21,016 nucleotides of DNA from a virus, in the IMG/VR virus record IMGVR_UViG_3300018416_000144, positions 1-21,016 of that record, one strand, 5' to 3'. The notes beneath the pieces are model-generated. The model was not told where the DNA came from. It saw only the letters and a program-made list of their open reading frames with translations, and ran no database searches. Shown here piece after piece: positions 1 to 8,369 of the stretch. Each line of letters opens with the position of its first letter. Positions within the stretch are counted from its first letter, which is position 1. A program made the translations under genes and the position numbers.

Positions 1-63
1 ACGAGGTTAGAAGAAGAAATGATCTCCTCATACTCTCTTCCTGTTATCGATATGATAGGATAA
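1..63 (+). CDS. C-terminal end of a neck protein, probably gp13 (partial)
   Basis: An open frame runs from the window edge to a TAA at 61-63, giving only 20 residues that end in SLPVIDMIG. The frame is in phase with no other gene and stops seven bases before the next start, as expected for an upstream gene of the same operon. In T4-type phages the gene directly before 14 is 13, the neck protein that helps seal the filled head before the tail joins. The identity rests on position only, because too little sequence is present to recognise the family. Confidence 0.5.
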   Translation, partial: TRLEEEMISSYSLPVIDMIG

Positions 64-69
64 GAAACT

Positions 70-1065
70 GTGGCTAAAAATTACTATTTCGAAAACTACG
101 AGAATTCGATGGAGCAACATCTCATCGATGACTTGGTCGTGGAATCGATAAAAATATTCGGAATAGACACTATGTTTTTGCCTAGAACTTTGGGCGCAAA
201 AGATGATCTCTTAAACGAAGATGATCTGCCCATCTACAAAGATGCGTATGAAGCTGAGATGTACGTAAAAAATGTAGACGGATTTGAAGGAGAAGGAGAC
301 TTCTTATCTAAGTTCGGATTACAGATTAGAGACTCAATCACTCTTACGATTGCAAAAACTACGTATGAGCAAGAAGTTGGTATACACACAGAGATTAATA
401 GACCACGTGAGGGAGATATCATTTATCTTCCTTTGAATAGAAAGATGTTTGTGATTCAACACGTAGAACACGAAGCAATTTTCTATCAGATGGGATCACT
501 TCAAACATATGATCTGAGATGTGAACTGTATGAGTATAGCGGTGAGAGATTCGACACTGGATTGCCATATTTAGATGACAAATTTAAAGACGAAAACTTG
601 TTTATCGATAGCGAAGGAACAACGTTCACAGTAGAAGTTAGAAACAGTGTATTTCATATGATAGACACTGAGGCGAGAGGCGATCTTGTAAGTACTCCTA
701 AACTTGAAGCAAGAGTAGATGAGAAAATAATTTTTGATCAGTCTCACGCATCAAACACTGGCTTTCCTTTACGAATATATACAACTACGTCACCTAACAC
801 TGGTTCAGAAATTACGACTGGAGTAACGGTTACTGGTACACCAGGAGTAGACGGATTACTAACATACATTCCATCAACTACTGGTACTTTTTACTATATC
901 AATCCTACAACTATAGGAATGGGCGAAACAATTACAGTAGAAGTATCTAAACTGCAAAGCGTAGAGACATACGATGACATTGCAGATAATACAACTATAG
1001 AATCGTTTGCTGATAACATTGTTGATTTCAGTCAGAATAACCCATTTGGGGAGGACAACTTCTAA
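70..1065 (+). CDS. 14: T4 gp14-like neck protein with an inserted beta domain
   Basis: This is the neck (head completion) protein that joins the DNA-filled head to the tail. The start is GTG, with AGGA at 57-60 nine bases upstream. Residues 1-200 match the gp14 family as I know it: the N-terminus MAKNYYFENY, then VVESIKIFGIDTMFLPRTLG, and a closing NPFGEDNF. The protein is 331 residues against about 256 in T4. The excess lies at about residues 210-293, a Gly/Thr-rich beta block (IIFDQSHASNTGFPLRIY, TTGVTVTGTPG, TFYYIN, IGMGETI). This resembles the cupredoxin-like domain common in marine phage virion proteins, but the usual His and Cys ligand positions are Phe and Ile here. Gene 15 starts at the last base of the stop codon. 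The family call is firm; the insert call is inference. Confidence 0.85.
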   Translation: MAKNYYFENYENSMEQHLIDDLVVESIKIFGIDTMFLPRTLGAKDDLLNEDDLPIYKDAYEAEMYVKNVDGFEGEGDFLSKFGLQIRDSITLTIAKTTYEQEVGIHTEINRPREGDIIYLPLNRKMFVIQHVEHEAIFYQMGSLQTYDLRCELYEYSGERFDTGLPYLDDKFKDENLFIDSEGTTFTVEVRNSVFHMIDTEARGDLVSTPKLEARVDEKIIFDQSHASNTGFPLRIYTTTSPNTGSEITTGVTVTGTPGVDGLLTYIPSTTGTFYYINPTTIGMGETITVEVSKLQSVETYDDIADNTTIESFADNIVDFSQNNPFGEDNF

Positions 1066-1862
1066 TGTTTGGTCAGCACTTTTACAACGAATCGACACGA
1101 AGATATGTTGCCGTATTTGGTACACTGTTTAATGATATTCAGATAGGGCGCAGTAATAACGCAGGTACTGAGATACAGCGAATGACTGTGCCGATCAACT
1201 ATGCACCAGCACAAAAGTTACTTGCGAGACTAGAAGGTGATCCAAACTTAGATAAGCCTGCTATTACTCTACCTCGTATGTCATTCGAGATTATGGGCAT
1301 GAATTATAATCCAACACGTAAAGTTGGATCACTTATAAGACAAACAAAGTCAATAGCCGCAGATGACAATAACGTACTAAATTTATATAGTCCTGCTCCA
1401 TATGATATCGACTTTCAGTTGAATATTATGACAAAGTACACTGAAGATGGCACAAAGATTTTAGAGCAAATCTTGCCATTCTTCAAGCCAGACGTGACTG
1501 TCAGTGTTAAGATGATTGATAGCATGGATTTCTATGTAGATATTCCTGTAGTGTTACAGAGTGTAACTACAGAAGACTCATATGAAGGAGATTTTGAGAC
1601 TAGAAGAGTTTTAATGTGGACATTGAACTTTCAAATGAAGGCATTTTACTTCGGACCAACTACAAATAAGAGAATAATTAAGTTTGTTGACAATAATATA
1701 TATACTAATACTACGGCTACAGTTGCCGAAGAGCAAGTGAACGTACAACCTGGTTTGACCAGTGGCGGTCAACCTACTACGAAAATTGCGGATTCTGTCG
1801 CATACTCAGATATTAACATTGATGATAATTGGGCAGAGATCGTACAAATATTGGATGCTTGA
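1065..1862 (+). CDS. 15: Tail sheath stabiliser / tail terminator gp15
   Basis: gp15 forms the hexameric cap on the head-proximal end of the tail, stabilising the sheath and tube and docking to the neck. The product is 265 residues, close to T4 gp15 (about 272). Recognisable features are the N-terminal FYNESTRRYVAVFGTLFNDI, the central RMTVPINYAPAQKLLARL and the RRVLMWTLNFQMKAFYFGP segment. The start ATG overlaps the gp14 stop (TAATG), and GGGGAGG at 1048-1054 gives an excellent ribosome site, so translation is probably coupled. A bulged hairpin is encoded at 1752-1774 near the 3' end. Gene order 14-15-16 supports the call. Confidence 0.88.
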   Translation: MFGQHFYNESTRRYVAVFGTLFNDIQIGRSNNAGTEIQRMTVPINYAPAQKLLARLEGDPNLDKPAITLPRMSFEIMGMNYNPTRKVGSLIRQTKSIAADDNNVLNLYSPAPYDIDFQLNIMTKYTEDGTKILEQILPFFKPDVTVSVKMIDSMDFYVDIPVVLQSVTTEDSYEGDFETRRVLMWTLNFQMKAFYFGPTTNKRIIKFVDNNIYTNTTATVAEEQVNVQPGLTSGGQPTTKIADSVAYSDINIDDNWAEIVQILDA

Positions 1863-1863
1863 C

Positions 1864-2301
1864 ATGATTAAAGATGATATTAGTAATAGCTTGGGTCTAG
1901 AGCCTTTGCAAAATTTGAATGAAGGAGAAGGCGAATTGGTAATTCCTAAGAAGACTGAACTAGCAGAGATTAAGCCTGTCGATGATAAAGTTGACAGAGA
2001 CTATGATTATGCTAGAACTAACTTCTATAATATCATTGAAACCGGCACGGAAGCACTTGAGCAAATGCTAGATGTTGCGAAGGCATCAGAGCATCCTCGT
2101 GCATATGAAGTCGTATCAACCATCATGAAAACGCTCGTAGATGCTAACAAAGATTTAGTCTCTATGTCTGCTAAAAAGCAAGAGAGTGAAGAAGAAAAGA
2201 ATCCATCAGAAAAAGCAGTGACAAATAATAATATGTTTGTTGGATCTACCGCTGAACTTCAGCAACTACTGAAAGATATGAGAAGTAAAGATGCAGGCTA
2301 A
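1864..2301 (+). CDS. 16: Small terminase subunit gp16
   Basis: The product is the DNA-recognition and regulatory subunit of the packaging motor, 145 residues long (T4 about 164). The frame is open further upstream to 1762, but that stretch lies inside gene 15. The ATG at 1864, two bases after the gp15 stop and eight bases after a GGA, is therefore preferred. The middle (FYNIIETGTEALEQMLDVAK, then a run to DLVSMSAKK) is helical and fits the central coiled-coil oligomerisation region of gp16. The acidic N-terminus and a Gln/Leu-rich end (STAELQQLLKDM) flank it. The stop lies 11 bases inside gene 17. The call rests mainly on position next to an unmistakable large terminase plus general resemblance. 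Confidence 0.82.
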   Translation: MIKDDISNSLGLEPLQNLNEGEGELVIPKKTELAEIKPVDDKVDRDYDYARTNFYNIIETGTEALEQMLDVAKASEHPRAYEVVSTIMKTLVDANKDLVSMSAKKQESEEEKNPSEKAVTNNNMFVGSTAELQQLLKDMRSKDAG

Positions 2302-3898
2302 AGGTTATAATGGTAACATCAATCTAAAACGCAAAGGTACGGATGTTGAATTTACTCAGGAAATGATCACTGAGTTTTTGAAGTGTGCTAAGGATCCTAT
2401 ATACTTCTCTGAAAAATATATTCAAATCGTACACGTTGATCGTGGTCTAATACCTATTAAGATGTACGACTACCAAAAAGAAATATGTACTGCTATCACT
2501 GAGAACAGACGGGTCACAGTGAACACATCAAGACAGGCTGGTAAGACAACTACAGCCGTTGCTGTTATTCTGCACTACGTAATATTTAATGATTTCAAAA
2601 CAGTTGCGTTACTCGCAAACAAGGGAGATGCCGCACGTGAAATCTTAGATCGAATTAAAATTGCATACGAGGCACTTCCAAGCTGGCTACAGCAAGGGGT
2701 TATAGAGTGGAACAAGGGTTCAGTTGAATTCGAAAATGGCTGTAAGATTATAGCTGGTTCTACATCATCAAGTGCTATTCGTGGTAAATCTATTTCTTTT
2801 TTGTATATCGATGAGACTGCATTCGTAGAGAACTGGGATGAGTTCTTTGCATCTGTTTTTCCTACGATCTCATCTGGTGATACAACAAAGATTCTATTCA
2901 CTTCCACACCAAATGGACTGAATCATTTCTATAAAACATGTGTTGGCGCACAAGAAAATAGAAACGGATACATCTATATTGAAGTGCCCTGGGGCAAAGT
3001 TCCTGGTCGCAACGATAAGTGGAAGAAAGAAACTCTTGCGGCTATGGATTTCGATCAACAAAAATTTTCGCAAGAGTTTGAGTGTGCTTTCTTAGGTTCT
3101 TCAGGAACATTGATAGAAGGCTCAAAACTCAAGACTATGGTGGATCTACAGCCTGTTGCTCAGACAGATAAGATGAAAGTCTATCAACAACCACAACATA
3201 ACCACGTTTACGTGTGTGTTGTAGATGTGTCTAGAGGAAAAGGCTTAGATTATTCTGCATTTCAGATAATTGATGTAACCCAAATGCCATACCAGCAAGT
3301 ATGTGTGTACAAAGACAATACTATCACTCCCATTGACTACGCTGAAATCATATATAGAAGTATAGAGAGATACAACGATGCGTATACTTTAATCGAAGTA
3401 AACGACATAGGAGAACAGGTATCAGAAGTACTACATTATGAGTTTGAGGTTGAAACGCTAATGTTTACCGAGTCGGCAGGAAGAGCGGGTAAAAGATTGT
3501 CTACTGGGTTTTCTAAAAACGCTGATAAAGGAATCAGAACTACAAAAAATGTGAAGTCCATAGGCTGTAATATGCTTAAAATGTTGATTGAACAAGATCA
3601 ATTAATAATTAACGACTTCCAAACAATAAATGAACTTTCAACATTCTCCAGACGTGGCAATTCTTATGAAGCGGAATCTGGAACACACGATGATTTGGTT
3701 ATGTGTCTAGTGTTATTCGGATGGATGACCGATCAAACGTTTTTCAAAGAAGTCACAGACATAAATACTATCGATAAACTCAGATCAAGGAACGAAGAAG
3801 AACTTATGGAAAGCCTTCTACCAATTGGTTTTAACACTTATGACGAGGATATCCTTGAAGAGGAACAGATAGGAACAGCCCGGTGGTTAAACTACTAA
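2291..3898 (+). CDS. 17: Terminase large subunit gp17 (packaging ATPase and nuclease)
   Basis: gp17 pumps DNA into the prohead and cuts the concatemer at headful. The product has 535 residues (T4 about 610, with a longer N-terminus). The ATPase domain shows Walker A SRQAGKTT (residues 80-87), Walker B FLYIDE (170-175) and coupling motif TSTPNG. The RNase H-like nuclease domain follows, with acidic residues at D312 (VVDVSRG), E369 (LIEVND) and D467/D468 (HDDLVM), the D-E-D pattern of T4 gp17. The ATG at 2291 overlaps the end of gene 16 by 11 bases, and no other in-frame Met occurs before residue 25. The gene ends just before a late promoter for the tail genes. All motifs are intact. Confidence 0.97.
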   Translation: MQAKGYNGNINLKRKGTDVEFTQEMITEFLKCAKDPIYFSEKYIQIVHVDRGLIPIKMYDYQKEICTAITENRRVTVNTSRQAGKTTTAVAVILHYVIFNDFKTVALLANKGDAAREILDRIKIAYEALPSWLQQGVIEWNKGSVEFENGCKIIAGSTSSSAIRGKSISFLYIDETAFVENWDEFFASVFPTISSGDTTKILFTSTPNGLNHFYKTCVGAQENRNGYIYIEVPWGKVPGRNDKWKKETLAAMDFDQQKFSQEFECAFLGSSGTLIEGSKLKTMVDLQPVAQTDKMKVYQQPQHNHVYVCVVDVSRGKGLDYSAFQIIDVTQMPYQQVCVYKDNTITPIDYAEIIYRSIERYNDAYTLIEVNDIGEQVSEVLHYEFEVETLMFTESAGRAGKRLSTGFSKNADKGIRTTKNVKSIGCNMLKMLIEQDQLIINDFQTINELSTFSRRGNSYEAESGTHDDLVMCLVLFGWMTDQTFFKEVTDINTIDKLRSRNEEELMESLLPIGFNTYDEDILEEEQIGTARWLNY

Positions 3899-3909
3899 AT
3901 TGCTGTTTT

Positions 3910-3917
3910 TATAAATA
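3910..3917 (+). promoter_or_regulatory. T4-type late promoter for gp18
   Basis: This is an exact TATAAATA octamer in the AT-rich gap between genes 17 and 18, the T4 late promoter consensus recognised by gp55-bearing RNA polymerase. It lies 51 bases before the gp18 start, leaving room for a leader with AAGGAG at 3954-3959. Confidence 0.85.
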
Positions 3918-3967
3918 TAGAAATAAAGAAGTTTATAACTTACAAAATAAACAAGGAGAAATGAGAA

Positions 3968-6121
3968 ATGGCTTTTCAAACAAGTCCAGGCGTTAATATC
4001 AGCGAAATCGACCTAACGAATGTCGTCCCAGCTGTAGCGACAACTGAAGGCGCAATTGCGGGTGTCTTTCGTTGGGGTCCAGAACTAGAAAGAATCCTAG
4101 TAACATCAGAGCAAGACTTAGTTAATCGCTTTGGTAAACCATTAAGTAGTTCTACATCAGTTGAATCTTCTGCAGGTACCGCAGAGACTGTAACGTTTGA
4201 CGATGTTGCAGTGCCCACAGCAGGTGGAGCCGCTACTGATACGTGGACACTTGTAGTTGGTAGCGAAACTTACGTTACTGCCGCAGGCGACTATGCTGAT
4301 CTATCTGCTGTTGCAACAGCAATTCAAGCTAAACTAACTTTAGATGGTGTAACTGATTACTCAGTATCAGTGGTCAGCAACTTGATTACACTAACATGGT
4401 CTTCAGTTGGCAATCAAGTAGTTGGAACATACAGTATTACTTACACAGGTGGCGGAACTGGATCTGCAAATGATGCGGCTCCTACTATCGTGCAAGGTAC
4501 TGCTCGTACAGTAACGACTACTCAGTGGTCAAACTACGAGACGTTCTTTTCAGCCGCAAACTTTTTATCGTACAGTGACGCATTGTACGTAACACGTGTT
4601 GTCGGCTCAGCCGTAGCATCTACCGGCACAAACTTCAACGCAAAATACAAAGGTACATTAGGTAACTCTATTCAAGTATCTCATTGCGTAGGAAGTTCTA
4701 ACATGAGCGTAACTGCTAGAGCAGATAATCTAGTAATTGATCCGTACAAAACTGTAGGTACAATCACAAATAGTACTTCGGCTCTTACGTATCTTTCAGT
4801 TGGAGATAGAATCGTATTATCAACTGGAGACGAACTAGTTGTTACTGCAATTGCTTCACCTACCGGATCTGGTCCTTATACGAGACAAGTCACCTTTGAT
4901 AGAGTGTTTAGTCCAGCAGATGGTGCTCAGTACAATTCCACTTTCAGCACACAGTGGAGAGATGCGGATTTATTTGATTCTGCTCCTTCAAGTGCAAGTA
5001 GAATGCACGTTGTTGTGCGTGACAGAGATGGCGCAATTACTGGCACTGCAGGAACAATCTTAGAGGTATTTGAGGATATCGACACTACATCTGGTTCATT
5101 GAACCCAGACGGATCTACTAACTTCTCTCCAGACGTTTTCGAGAATCGTTCAGATTGGATTGCATGTACTGTGAGTCAAGCAGGACTTCAAGCATCTTTG
5201 ACTTACGGTCAAGCGAATCTTGCTGGTGGAGTTGATAGTCCAGACGAAAGTTCGATTCCAATTGGCAAATTAACTGAAGGCTATAGCCTATACGTAGATC
5301 CAGCTGATGTGGATGTATCACTCATCATTCAAGGTAAAGCAAGAGGATCAGTTCTTGCGAATCACATCATCAATAGTGTATGTGAAGTTCGTAAAGATTG
5401 CGTGGCATTTATTTCGCCTGAACTAAGCGACACTACCGTTGCTGATATGACAGCATTTGCTGGTGAACTTACTGCTTCTACATTTGCAGTCGTGGACAGC
5501 GGATATAAATATCAGTATGACAAGTACTCAGACGTATATCGTTGGATTCCGTTGAATGCTGATATCGCAGGTCTTTGTGCAAGAACAGATGACGTAAGAG
5601 ATCCTTGGTTCTCACCTGCTGGTTACAGTAGAGGAAATATTAAGAACGTTGTTAAGTTACGATTGAACCCCGCTAAAGCTGAAAGAGATGTGCTTTATAG
5701 AGCAAAGATCAATCCAGTTATTACACAGCCGGGACAAGGCACTGTACTGTTCGGAGACAAAACTTTTGCTCCAACAACTTCAGCGTTTGATAGAATCAAT
5801 GTACGTAGATTGTTCATCGTTCTTGAGAAGGCAATCGGTGTAGCCGCTAAGTCTACATTGTTCGAATTCAACGATGACTTTACGAGAGCCCAGTTTAAGA
5901 ACCTAGTTGAGCCTTTCTTACGAGACGTTCAGGGTAGACGTGGTATCTATGACTTCAGAGTTGTTTGTGACGAAACTAACAATACCTCGAATGTCATTGA
6001 TAGTAATCAGTTTGTTGGCGATATTTACATCAAGCCTGCACGTTCTATCAACTTCATCCAGCTTAACTTTGTAGCCGTTAGATCGGGTGTAGAGTTTTCT
6101 GAAGTAGTAGGTCAGTTTTAA
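3968..6121 (+). CDS. 18: Contractile tail sheath gp18 with an inserted domain
   Basis: gp18 polymerises around the tube and contracts to drive injection. The product is 717 residues against 659 in T4. Family landmarks are the N-terminal SPGVNISEIDLTNVVPAVAT, GAIAGVFRWGP, NFLSYSDALYVTRVV, KYKGTLGNS and, at the C-terminus, SPAGYSRGNIKNV, RINVRRLFIVLEKAI and FLRDVQGRRGIYDFRVVCDE. Residues about 60-186 separate two stretches that are normally close together (RFGKPL and NYETFFSAANFL). They form a Thr/Val/Ala-rich beta block (TVTFDDVAVP, DTWTLVVGSETYV, YSVSVVSNLITLTW) resembling small domains in other phage surface proteins. AAGGAG ends nine bases before the ATG at 3968. An ATG at 3961 is out of frame and ends after 11 codons. 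It is followed by tube gene 19. Confidence 0.95.
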   Translation: MAFQTSPGVNISEIDLTNVVPAVATTEGAIAGVFRWGPELERILVTSEQDLVNRFGKPLSSSTSVESSAGTAETVTFDDVAVPTAGGAATDTWTLVVGSETYVTAAGDYADLSAVATAIQAKLTLDGVTDYSVSVVSNLITLTWSSVGNQVVGTYSITYTGGGTGSANDAAPTIVQGTARTVTTTQWSNYETFFSAANFLSYSDALYVTRVVGSAVASTGTNFNAKYKGTLGNSIQVSHCVGSSNMSVTARADNLVIDPYKTVGTITNSTSALTYLSVGDRIVLSTGDELVVTAIASPTGSGPYTRQVTFDRVFSPADGAQYNSTFSTQWRDADLFDSAPSSASRMHVVVRDRDGAITGTAGTILEVFEDIDTTSGSLNPDGSTNFSPDVFENRSDWIACTVSQAGLQASLTYGQANLAGGVDSPDESSIPIGKLTEGYSLYVDPADVDVSLIIQGKARGSVLANHIINSVCEVRKDCVAFISPELSDTTVADMTAFAGELTASTFAVVDSGYKYQYDKYSDVYRWIPLNADIAGLCARTDDVRDPWFSPAGYSRGNIKNVVKLRLNPAKAERDVLYRAKINPVITQPGQGTVLFGDKTFAPTTSAFDRINVRRLFIVLEKAIGVAAKSTLFEFNDDFTRAQFKNLVEPFLRDVQGRRGIYDFRVVCDETNNTSNVIDSNQFVGDIYIKPARSINFIQLNFVAVRSGVEFSEVVGQF

Positions 6122-6127
6122 TAAATA
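6120..6127 (+). promoter_or_regulatory. Possible variant late promoter for gp19
   Basis: AATAAATA overlaps the gp18 stop codon and differs from the TATAAATA consensus only at the first base. It lies 23 bases before the gp19 ATG, tight but possible for a short leader. Tube protein is needed in large amounts, so a separate late start would make sense. Read-through from the gp18 promoter is the alternative. Confidence 0.4.
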
Positions 6128-6149
6128 TTAATCAAAGGAGATATGAATA

Positions 6150-6704
6150 ATGGCTTTCAACATTAATGAAATTAAAAGCCAACTGACCTTCGGGGGTGCT
6201 AAAGCATCGCTGTTTCAAGTACAGATTACAAATCCTGTAAATGCAATAGCGGATCTTAAAACACCTTTCATGGTACAGGCGGCAGCAATTCCAGAGAGTA
6301 CTCTGGGCACAATCGAGATTCCGTATTTCGGTCGTAAAGTAAAAATCGCAGGTGACAGAACATTCGCAGAGTGGACTGTTACTATCATGAATGATGAAGA
6401 CTTCCTAATTCGCAATGCGATGGAAAACTGGATGGCTTCAATCAATGCACACGAAGGTAATACACGACAGTTGGCAACAGCGGCGAGTTCAGAGTATAAG
6501 TCACAAGCACAGATTACTCAGTACTCAAAAACTGGTGTACCATTGAGAACGTATAACTTTAATGGTCTGTTCCCAACAGCAGTTGCTTCAATTGCTATGG
6601 ATTGGAACACTACGGACGATATTGAACGATTTGATGTGACATTCCAATACGATTGGTGGAACGTTGACGGTGGCATCACTGGCAACGGCGGCACTAACGC
6701 TTAA
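6150..6704 (+). CDS. 19: Tail tube protein gp19
   Basis: gp19 builds the inner tube through which DNA passes, and stacks as hexamers inside the gp18 sheath. The product is 184 residues (T4 about 163). It begins MAFNINEIKSQLTFGGAKAS and shows the tube-fold pattern: FQVQITNP, IEIPYFGRKVKIAGDRTF, WTVTIMNDEDF, then LRTYNFNGLFPTAV and ERFDVTFQYDWW near the end. AAAGGAG at 6134-6140 is nine bases from the ATG at 6150. An ATG at 6143 is out of frame and stops after seven codons. A strong intrinsic terminator follows 17 bases after the stop. The protein at 12223 shares the same pattern and is a paralogue. Confidence 0.95.
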   Translation: MAFNINEIKSQLTFGGAKASLFQVQITNPVNAIADLKTPFMVQAAAIPESTLGTIEIPYFGRKVKIAGDRTFAEWTVTIMNDEDFLIRNAMENWMASINAHEGNTRQLATAASSEYKSQAQITQYSKTGVPLRTYNFNGLFPTAVASIAMDWNTTDDIERFDVTFQYDWWNVDGGITGNGGTNA

Positions 6705-6720
6705 TTGGGCGATAATTAGG

Positions 6721-6746
6721 GGGGAGAATGGTTCTCCCTCTTTATT
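6721..6746 (+). terminator. Intrinsic terminator after gp19
   Basis: GGGAGAA (6722-6728) pairs perfectly with TTCTCCC (6732-6738) around the three-base loop TGG, with G6721-T6739 as a possible extra wobble pair. TCTTTATT follows. It closes the tail (18-19) transcription unit before the portal gene. Confidence 0.85.
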
Positions 6747-6758
6747 AGAGGATTAACT

Positions 6759-8321
6759 ATGGATTTATTTGGATTTGAAATAAAGCGGAAGAAGGATGAG
6801 AATGACAATATTCCATCTTTCGTTACTCCGCAAACTGACGACGGCGCTGTAAATATCGCCGCAACTGGTACTGGGATCAGTACTTTTTTGGACATGGACG
6901 GTACTGCAAAGTCAGAAGCAGAACTTGTTCAGAAGTATAGAACTATGTTACAGCAACCTGAGGTTTCTCAGGCAGTTGACGATGTAGTAAACGAAGCAAT
7001 TTCAATCTCAAACGACCAGAAAGTCGTTGAGTGTGTTACAGATGATTTAGATCAACCTGATAACATTAAGAAAAAGATTAGAGAAGAGTTCGACGGTGTA
7101 CTTAAACTACTAGACTTCTCTAACACTGGATACGAAACGTTTCAAAAGTGGTATGTTGATGGAAGAATCAACTATCATGTTATGATTGACGTTAAAGCGC
7201 CTAAGAAGGGCATACAAGAATTACGATATATTGATCCTCGCAAGCTTAGAAAAGTACGTGAGTATAAGAACGAAAAGATTGGCGATAAAGACAATCAAGC
7301 TGTAGCAAAAAAGATTAAGAATGAATATTATATCTACAGTGAAAAAGGATTCAATAATATCAGTGGTAGTAGACCACAAGGTTTTGCAGATGGTAGTACT
7401 CAAGGAGGTATGGCAGGTCTTAAAATTGCGAAAGACTCTATTGTAAATGCCAACTCTGGATTACTTAATGAAACTAGTACGCTAGTATTATCGCATTTAC
7501 ATAAGGCATATAAGCCTTTAAATCAGTTGCGTATGATGGAAGATGCTGTTGTAATCTATCGTATCTCACGTGCGCCTGAAAGAAGAATTTTTTATATTGA
7601 TGTTGGTAATCTGCCTAAAATGAAAGCAGAACAGTATCTACGTGATATGATGACTAAGCATAAAAATCGTTTAGTCTATGATATGGCTACAGGTGACGTT
7701 AAAGATGATCGTAGGCATATGTCTATGACTGATGATTTTTGGTTACCTAGACGTGAAGGCGGTAGAGGGACAGAGATTACTACTCTACCAGGTGGACAAA
7801 ATTTAGGCGAATTAGAAGACGTTATGTACTTTCAGAAGCGTCTATTAAAAGCATTAAATGTTCCCATTTCGAGAATGGAATCTGATGCAGGATTTTCTTT
7901 AGGAAGAGCATCAGAGATTTCAAGAGATGAGATCAAATTTAGTAAGTTTATTAGCAGACTGAGAGCAAGATTTGCTACTTTGTTTGATAAGATATTAGAA
8001 AAGCAGTTGATTTTAAAAGGAGTTATTGCTCCAGAAGATTGGGCTGCAATTCAATCTAATCTCCGTTATGACTTCATGAGTGATAATCACTTTGAAGAAT
8101 TGAAAACAAGTGAGATTTTGAGAGAGCGACTAGGTTTACTTAGAGATATTGATGAGTATACCGGCAAGTACTATTCGACAGATTGGGTACGTAAAAACGT
8201 ACTATATATGACAGAAGATGAAATCGAAAAGATGACTCAGGACATTAAAGATGAGGAAGAATCGACAGAAGATGACGATGATTCAGGAATCGATTTTGGA
8301 ACAGAACATAAGATCGTATAG
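6759..8321 (+). CDS. 20: Portal protein gp20
   Basis: gp20 forms the dodecameric portal at the unique head vertex. It initiates prohead assembly, docks the terminase and later binds the neck. The product is 520 residues, essentially the T4 length (524). Family features include the acidic, flexible N-terminus, the early KYRTMLQQPEVSQAVDDVVNE segment, LRYIDPRKLRKVREY, APERRIFYIDVGNLPK, the MATGDVKDDRRHMSM crown-side stretch and LEDVMYFQKRLLKALNVP. The C-terminus is very acidic (EEESTEDDDDSG). AGAGGA at 6748-6753 lies five bases before the ATG. No promoter is visible in the 54-base gap after the terminator, so expression probably depends on read-through or an unrecognised start. Confidence 0.96.
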   Translation: MDLFGFEIKRKKDENDNIPSFVTPQTDDGAVNIAATGTGISTFLDMDGTAKSEAELVQKYRTMLQQPEVSQAVDDVVNEAISISNDQKVVECVTDDLDQPDNIKKKIREEFDGVLKLLDFSNTGYETFQKWYVDGRINYHVMIDVKAPKKGIQELRYIDPRKLRKVREYKNEKIGDKDNQAVAKKIKNEYYIYSEKGFNNISGSRPQGFADGSTQGGMAGLKIAKDSIVNANSGLLNETSTLVLSHLHKAYKPLNQLRMMEDAVVIYRISRAPERRIFYIDVGNLPKMKAEQYLRDMMTKHKNRLVYDMATGDVKDDRRHMSMTDDFWLPRREGGRGTEITTLPGGQNLGELEDVMYFQKRLLKALNVPISRMESDAGFSLGRASEISRDEIKFSKFISRLRARFATLFDKILEKQLILKGVIAPEDWAAIQSNLRYDFMSDNHFEELKTSEILRERLGLLRDIDEYTGKYYSTDWVRKNVLYMTEDEIEKMTQDIKDEEESTEDDDDSGIDFGTEHKIV

Positions 8322-8337
8322 ACTAGTTGTAATAAAA

Positions 8338-8345
8338 TATAAATA
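8338..8345 (+). promoter_or_regulatory. T4-type late promoter for the prohead core genes
   Basis: This exact TATAAATA lies 17 bases after the gp20 stop and 32 bases before the gp67-like start. A second AT-rich TATATAAAC follows at 8349-8357 but does not match the consensus. The promoter would serve the 67-68-21 block. Confidence 0.85.
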
Positions 8346-8369
8346 AGATATATAAACGAGGAGATAGTA

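Noticed and set aside
1687-1706. TTGACA with a nearby TATACT inside gene 15
   Set aside because: The hexamers are only eight bases apart, which is not a workable promoter spacing.
1762-1863. Upstream extension of gene 16 to an ATG at 1762
   Set aside because: This stretch lies inside gene 15 in another frame and encodes an unlikely leader. The ATG at 1864 after the gp15 stop fits the operon.
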